Source of the DNA: Rhexocercosporidium sp. MPI-PUGE-AT-0058
Lineage: Eukaryota > Ascomycota > Leotiomycetes > Helotiales
Assembly: GCA_020746875.1 (NCBI GenBank)
Contig: JAGTJL010000030.1
Coordinates: 62,001-126,000, forward strand
Direction: 5' to 3'
DNA length: 64,000 nucleotides
The position numbers and the translations under genes are program-made. Below the pieces are notes generated by a model. The model worked only from the letters and a program-made list of their open reading frames with translations, was not told the DNA's origin and made no database searches. Position 1 is the first letter of the stretch, and every line of letters starts with the position of its first letter. Below, in pieces: positions 58,745-64,000 of the stretch.

Positions 58745-61347
58745 CCGTATTAATTGTAATACAGCGCTATGGCGCTGTATCTTTTTGGCGGTAAATCGAT
58801 AGTTTTGGACCTGGCGCTATAGTCAAGGATGGCGCTGTAGATTATAATTTCCCTTTAAATCCCTACTAAAATACCACTTTTTCTAATGACTTGTTTGCCA
58901 TCTTTAACCACTCTTTTAATCTTTTTAATAATACCTCTTTTTATATAATATCGTTAATATGCCACCGATTCCGCGTATTCCTTCGGGTCCTTTACCAGCC
59001 GGCTAAGCTACTTTGAATCTATAAGGTCTTTTACAGTCTCCGAAGCCTCGCTCTCGACTTAGACCAGTTACTAAACACGCAATCTCTCGCTCTTAACGTG
59101 TTCTAGGTCGTAAATATATTAAGGGAGTTATTAAACAGGAGACGATTAAGCAATTAGCTTAATAGCGGATTCAGAATAACGCTTAAGGTGTCGGGGAACC
59201 TGGAGATTAAGAGCGTGCGGCTCGAGCTATTATTGAGAATAAAACTAAAGATGATGATATAAATAGTCTCGCAGACTCAGAATTCGACGATTACGTTACT
59301 CGAAAGCGATATTCTTACTCTCGAGAGTATAAGTTAGCTGCGGTCACGTATTAGGAGATTATATACCGTTAACTTAAAGATGGTACCGACAAGCGTATTA
59401 CTATTCGATACGCGGCACGCAAACTATATATCTTAAGGTCTATATTCCGCGGTTAGATTAAGAGAAAGACCGAGATTTTAGGCTAAAAGAGAAGGACATT
59501 TTGTATTCGAAAGCTATAAGGTAAAGTTAAGGAACTGGAGATAGAAATAAGGCTGAAAGTCCGGTTCGACGAGGCTAGGTTGAAAGGACGAGCTATCTCT
59601 GTCAAATAGTTGATTCAGAATACTAAAGAGATATATAATAAGCTTTACCCTGAGCGTGTTATTCGTAGGGAAGGAGGTTTAAACCTTTACTTTAGCTTTC
59701 GATGGTCTTTTGGTTAGCTTACTGGCTTTAAACACCGACACGGAATCTCCTTTCGAGCAGGCATTAAACGAGCTCAAAAGGCACCTAAAGAGCTTCGGAA
59801 TGTAATTATTAGCTGGCTTTAATTTAACCGTCGAAATACTATCGTTATTCTTACTTTCGATTATGGCAAACCTCGCTCTCCGATTATACTTATTATAGGA
59901 AGATATAAGCTCTTTGAGATCGCAAATATAGACTAAATACCGCTTGCTTTTGAGTTCTAAAGAAGTCGTACTTACGCTAGCAAAGGTGCTAGAATTATCA
60001 CCTTAAGGACCGCAAGAAGTAGCTAGGACAAACGATAAGCTACTCTTTAAGTTATCGTTTTCGCAGATAGCGTGAATCGGTGTATGTTGTGGGTCACGTG
60101 CGTGCACTAGCTTAGCAGTACCTACATTAGGAGAGCCTTACGCTCTCTTTCTCCTTTCTCTCCTTAGACGTACCAATACCATACAATTCAGCCCTACGGG
60201 ATTCCCCCTGGCCGCTGAGCGTGAGGTTTACAGTGTAAACCTCTTCTTATATTCAAAGGCAAGCTAAGTAAAGGAAATAAGAATCGACGCCTTGAGATGG
60301 CTAGATATCATCTTGCGGTTAAAGTGATTTAGAACGATAAAGTATACGCTAATTCCGAGAACTTTATTAATTAGATTAAATAAGACTACTTATATGCTTT
60401 AAAATACCTTTTTTCCGATTAAGAACCTCGTCTCCTCGTCCTCGATGCTTTTGTCCCTCATAAACACACTAAAAAGAAAGTCCCTATGAACGAATCTGTA
60501 AAGGCGAAGGCAAGGAGATTAGAGGCAGAGAGACTGAATTAGCAGATTCGAGATGAATTCTTAAAGCTTAACGTTACTTTATCTTTTATATTTGGAGGCT
60601 GTATTAGCTACGTTTAAGTGCTTAATGTCGCAATCAACTCACTTTTGAAGGCGATAATTAAGGAGCTAGAGGAGGTGCATATCGATTAAAACTTAGAGAA
60701 GTGAAATAATAATAAGTATTTTATTTAAGACCGCAGAATTTTACTTATAAATTAAGTAGGAGAAGCCTGGTTGCGAATTCATTCCGAGCATAAATAAACT
60801 ATCGTTAAGACCTTTAGAAACTTTAGTTTATCGTTAAATTCTGACGGCTTTAAAGACAGCGAATTAAAGATTAAAGACCTCTTAGATATCTCTGTCGGCG
60901 ATTATACCTCCTTTTTTACGAACCTTATACCTATCGACGACGACGACGAGCTTGAAGGCGATATAATTGTAGTTGAAGGCACGTATATTTCAGTGGAGGA
61001 GAAGGAAGCTCTGCGACAAGAGAAAGAAGACGATATTATGACAAATATAGGCAACGATATAAAGAGTGCTTTTAATTCCGATTTAGAGCTCGATTCGTCA
61101 AAAGAAGAGTTAAGAGACGAAAATTAGGATATAGTAGATGTTACGGAGGAATAATGAATAAATAGTTACTAGAATTAATACTTTTGTTTACACTTAAAAT
61201 ATGCGAGATCTCAAGTACTAGACTTAGGGATTCTTAATCCGCCATGGCGATATAACATAACTCGTGTCAAGATAATATTATGGGACCTGGCGCTGTATCA
61301 GGGGTGGCGAGTTCAGCGAGGGTGGCGCTGTATTACAATTAATACGG
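58745..61347 (+). mobile_element. Pogo-like DNA transposon with solo LTR inside
   Basis: Ends are perfect 23-bp inverted repeats starting CCGTATTAATTGTAATACAG, with TA on each side (58743-58744, 61348-61349). The plus strand carries a decayed transposase from about 58959 (MPPIPRIPSGPLPAG) to about 61154. The DDE region includes ASKGARIITLRTARSS.DKR, ATL..VIVFADSVNR and, after the LTR insertion, CKPLLIFKGK, matching the 'gak.vtl...sswdKRqaTl...iFADg..r.kPlliF.G' block of pogo-like transposases in fungi. A conserved DDELEGD acidic tail is present. Many internal TAA/TAG/TGA codons. GGCGCTGTA-type repeats recur just inside both ends. It interrupts the HET-ankyrin gene at codon 6. Confidence 0.88.
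60085..60232. repeat. 148-bp solo LTR
   Basis: Starts TGTTGTGGGTC and ends GAGGTTTACA, flanked by the 5-bp duplication GTGTA (60080-60084, 60233-60237). Removing it plus one duplicate restores FADSVNRCKPLLIFKG in the surrounding transposase. It is GC-richer than its surroundings, so it is relatively young or unRIPed. Family unknown. Confidence 0.85.
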
Positions 61348-61364
61348 TATTGGAACTCCGGCAT
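61348..61364 (-). pseudogene. HET-ankyrin gene, 5' end
   Basis: Start codon and four more codons (MPEFQ), then TA. Joined to 58742 it reads MPEFQYEPISLEGPAFRLLR, a normal HET-protein start. The promoter of the gene should lie just above 61364, towards the P450 gene. Confidence 0.8.
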
Positions 61365-61714
61365 CTTTAGTCCTTGAAGAAAAAGTTAGATCGGAAGTGT
61401 ATAGAGAGTCTCTTGTGGACTTGCAGGAGTTGGAGTTGAGTGCTTGTCTTTGGGTGAGTGCCATGCCGCGGTTCAGTTCGGGTGCATACCTACCTAGGCA
61501 ACCACCTGCAGGTGCGCTGGCCGAGTAAACATATGACACAAGCCCTATAATTGGTTACCTACCTATGCCTTTCTGGTCATGTGATATACCAGGGAGAATC
61601 TCACCTGAGCAGTTTGATGCTCTGTGTATGCTTACACTAGGTAGATAAGAGAAGATCCTTTCTGAGGAAGTATTTTTCGCTGAATGGCTGAGATCTTGAT
61701 AAGATATTCTGAAA

Positions 61715-63260
61715 CTAAAGCTTCGTGAACTTCAGATCGCACCGCTCGATCTGCATTTCCAACCATGCGTTCCCATTCATTGATCCAACGGTCTCAATAC
61801 GCCATCTAGAGACAACACTAGCTACTGACCGCGTCACTATCATCAGAGCAATATCCTTACCAATACAGCCCCGTGAGCCTTTGCTGAACACGACAAAGTT
61901 GTCCTCAAGTGACTTCTTGTCCGAATTCACGTGCGCCTCCAGCCATCGCTCAGGTTTCCAGATCTCAGCATCTTTTCCCCAGACCTTCTTATCGTGGCTA
62001 ACAATCCAACTATTTGAACCAACAATCGTGCCAATTGGTAGTGGCGACTTTACTCCAGGGATAGCTCGCTCAGCTCCTGCTCTGACTTCCCGCGGAAATG
62101 CTGTAGGAAATGGTGCACTGTATCTCATGCTCTCGCGTACCACCGCAGTCAGAACCTTACTCTCGCCGACGTCCTTGACCTGATGAAGCTCTTCTCGTAA
62201 TCTTTCCTGCCATATCAGACCCTCTTTGCTGCCTAGCCTTTCCAAGACCCCCGTTACAGCGGCTGCTGTACTCCCAGGTCCAGCGAATAGAAGATTAACG
62301 CACTCTCGTTGTACATCCTCTAGTTCCATGTATCTGGAATCGCCCTCACCCAACGTCAACATGCTCTTCGCAATACTCTGCTGATCCACTCCGGTCACGA
62401 GTTCTGGCTCTGTGGACAACAAGTGCCGTGCTCTAGAAATCAAGGCAGTTACACCATTTGGGATGCCAGCTGCGTTAAAAGTAGGTTTGCGAATCATTTT
62501 GATCATAGGAGGAGTGGACATGAGCCATCCTAGGAAAGGAACATGTGATGGGCCCCAGCTGAATTTTGAAATGGCCCTGAAAACGGGGAGAATGCCTTCT
62601 CCGCTGGGAGTCTCTGTCCAGGGCTGGCTAGAAATTGATGGGCCATAAATGATTTCAACCATAGAATTGAAGGTGAATGCATGAATAGGATCCACGATGG
62701 AAATCGTGTTGTTCTTGGCAGTTTCGCTGGCGGTAGAGAGCTGAGAAATGAGACTTTGGACGTGTTTCGCTACGATTAGACTGAGCGACCTGATATTTGA
62801 AGGACTGAAAGCAGCACCGACAATTCTTCGACGGCGATCTCGATGCTCTGTGTGAGTACGGGCAGAGAATATGTTAGAGGTACCAGTAGCCGGATCGCGG
62901 GCAGATACATAGAAGTCGCCTTTTTCGAATCCGTGATTGAAACCGTAGATTGCTTCAAATGCCTCTGGGGTCGAGAAAGAGAGTGTGTTGGGGCCTGTGC
63001 GGACAATGGGACCATACTGGAGATGGAGATTCTGCTCAATGATGTGTAAATTGCCCTGGAGATAATGATAGAGCTTCCTAGGAATCAAGTCAGCAAGTCC
63101 TAAGATCTATGAGCTGGACTTACCAGATGTTGGTGCAGCTAGCAAGCAAAGGGCCCGGGTATACATGGAGAGCATGAAAGAAGCGACGGTAGAGAGCTCG
63201 TTGAAGGACCGCTAGGAACAGTATGTAGCATGCGATAGACATATACATGTTTCCCATCAT
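61715..63260 (-). CDS. Cytochrome P450 monooxygenase
   Basis: Membrane-anchored haem monooxygenase, similar in style to fungal CYP65-type enzymes of secondary metabolism (PIVRTGPNTLSFSTPEAFEA, YGFNHGFEKGDFY). Exon 1 is 63260-63124 and exon 2 is 63077-61715 (46-nt intron, GTAAGT donor, CCTAG acceptor), 499 residues. The N-terminus is a membrane anchor (MYMSIACYILFLAVLQRALY) followed by the proline hinge YPGPLL. The K-helix ExxR is VVRESMR, the PERF-like motif is WKPERWLEA, and the haem loop is FSKGSRGCIGKDIA with the ligand Cys near residue 450. The I-helix reads LLFAGPGSTAAAVTG, lacking the usual acidic-Thr pair (AGxDT). Substrate unknown; it does not adjoin other pathway genes here. Confidence 0.9.
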
Positions 63261-64000
63261 ACTGACGGATCTCTCTAAAGCTTTCTTTAAAATCCTGAGA
63301 TGACCTGGATTTGAATAGAATAAGAGTTTTGCAAAATCATGTCGCGATCATCCAGAGGCCAGGTGAAACTAGTGCATCATGTGCAACAGTAAGCAATTGG
63401 CTCCGCCAATGAGGGATCTCCCGTCGGCTACGAGGGATCGTCAACATCGCAGTAATCGGTACAGACCATGAGTAGTGTTACTCTCGACGTTAGATTCGTC
63501 GCTGGTTCACTGAAGGCACCAGTGCAAAATGAGTGAAGATTGATGATACGAGCATGGCAGCTTTTTACGGCTGACGAATAGTGAATTGTCTAAGTATAAC
63601 ATAAAATGGTAGATGATGGAAAGGGAAGAAAGGAGGGGTAAATAGGAAGTTCCTACTGCAGCGGAGACGAGAAATTAGTTTTGGTGGCGTCAGCCACACT
63701 CGGAAAATCTCAATATCTTCTTCTCCTCATTCTTCGACTTTTGCTGTCTTCTCTTCCTTCACTCAAGACTTCTTATAATACTCGAGCCCTCTCACATTTT
63801 GAACGCTCATGCATGTATTTCCCGTCTGTCTTGAACGAGGAGAATGACACTTTCCATTTTATGCGTGCGTGCATAATTGTGTCACGTGCTTTTTTGTACT
63901 CCATTTGAACCTGAAGTATTCTTTCACGGAGTGTTTGTGCTCCTAAAGCGGATCGAAAGTTTGGAGTGAATGGTTGAGAGCCGTATCTGTTGCTTACACA
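63261..64000. other. P450 upstream region
   Basis: 740 bp to the window edge with no convincing gene. The plus-strand ORF 63681-63908 is Leu/Ser-rich and featureless. It probably holds the P450 promoter. Confidence 0.5.

Noticed and set aside
61339..61539. 66-codon minus-strand ORF upstream of the HET-ankyrin start
   Set aside because: Runs across the transposon junction out of frame with the HET sequence; not family-like.
1..64000. tRNA, rRNA and CRISPR-like arrays
   Set aside because: No convincing tRNA A/B boxes with cloverleaf, no rRNA sequence, and the only regular short array is the 22-bp minisatellite without spacers.

Overview
The window is chromosomal DNA of a filamentous ascomycete (Pezizomycotina). 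Genes have short introns (about 45-100 nt, GTRAGT donors, CTRAY-like branch sites). There are several HET-domain genes, a cutinase, a Zn2Cys6 regulator and small Cys-rich secreted proteins. Long AT-rich tracts hold transposons whose changes look like repeat-induced point mutation (RIP, CpA to TpA). A plant-associated Leotiomycete would fit, but that is inference.

Layout. 1-6.1 kb is conserved housekeeping sequence: tropomyosin (-) and a securin-like protein (+), divergently arranged, then a two-module F-box-like protein (-). 6.2-8.4 kb is a complete RIP-degraded pogo/Fot1-type element with 28-bp inverted repeats. 8.6-9.1 kb holds relics of a HET gene and of a short-chain dehydrogenase. 10.7-11.9 kb has a small protein-kinase-like gene and a Cys-rich ORF. 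12.1-16.7 kb is a three-layer nest: a Tc1/mariner element split by a solo LTR (5-bp TSD), itself split by a hAT element (8-bp TSD). 18.8-21.2 kb is a HET gene with one in-frame stop or a small unusual intron. 21.4-22.4 kb is a cutinase. 25.8-27.6 kb is a Zn2Cys6 factor. 29.3-31.4 kb has two paralogous Cys-rich secreted proteins. 32.7-34.4 kb has an unrecognised broken gene and an unrecognised two-exon gene. 35.1-36.7 kb is an MFS transporter. 37.0-38.8 kb is a broken arylsulfotransferase gene.

39.1-61.4 kb is the most striking part. One HET-ankyrin gene (minus strand) has been stretched to about 22 kb. A hAT element (8-bp TSD) sits in its ankyrin region; that hAT carries a 14.8-kb Ty3/Gypsy element, which in turn carries a 2.2-kb gag-only LTR element with a 22-bp minisatellite. 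A TA-flanked pogo-like element, itself carrying a 148-bp solo LTR, sits at codon 6. Removing the insertions with one copy of each target duplication gives 1839 nt, exactly 613 codons in one frame, with one CAG-to-TAG stop. 61.7-63.3 kb is a cytochrome P450 with an unusual I-helix.

The genes do not form an obvious pathway cluster. The region reads as a core-gene edge running into an accessory, transposon-rich compartment with plant-surface and self/non-self recognition functions. Three genes carry apparent single-base indels, at least two of them in homopolymers; these may be real pseudogenes or assembly errors, and I flag them as such.
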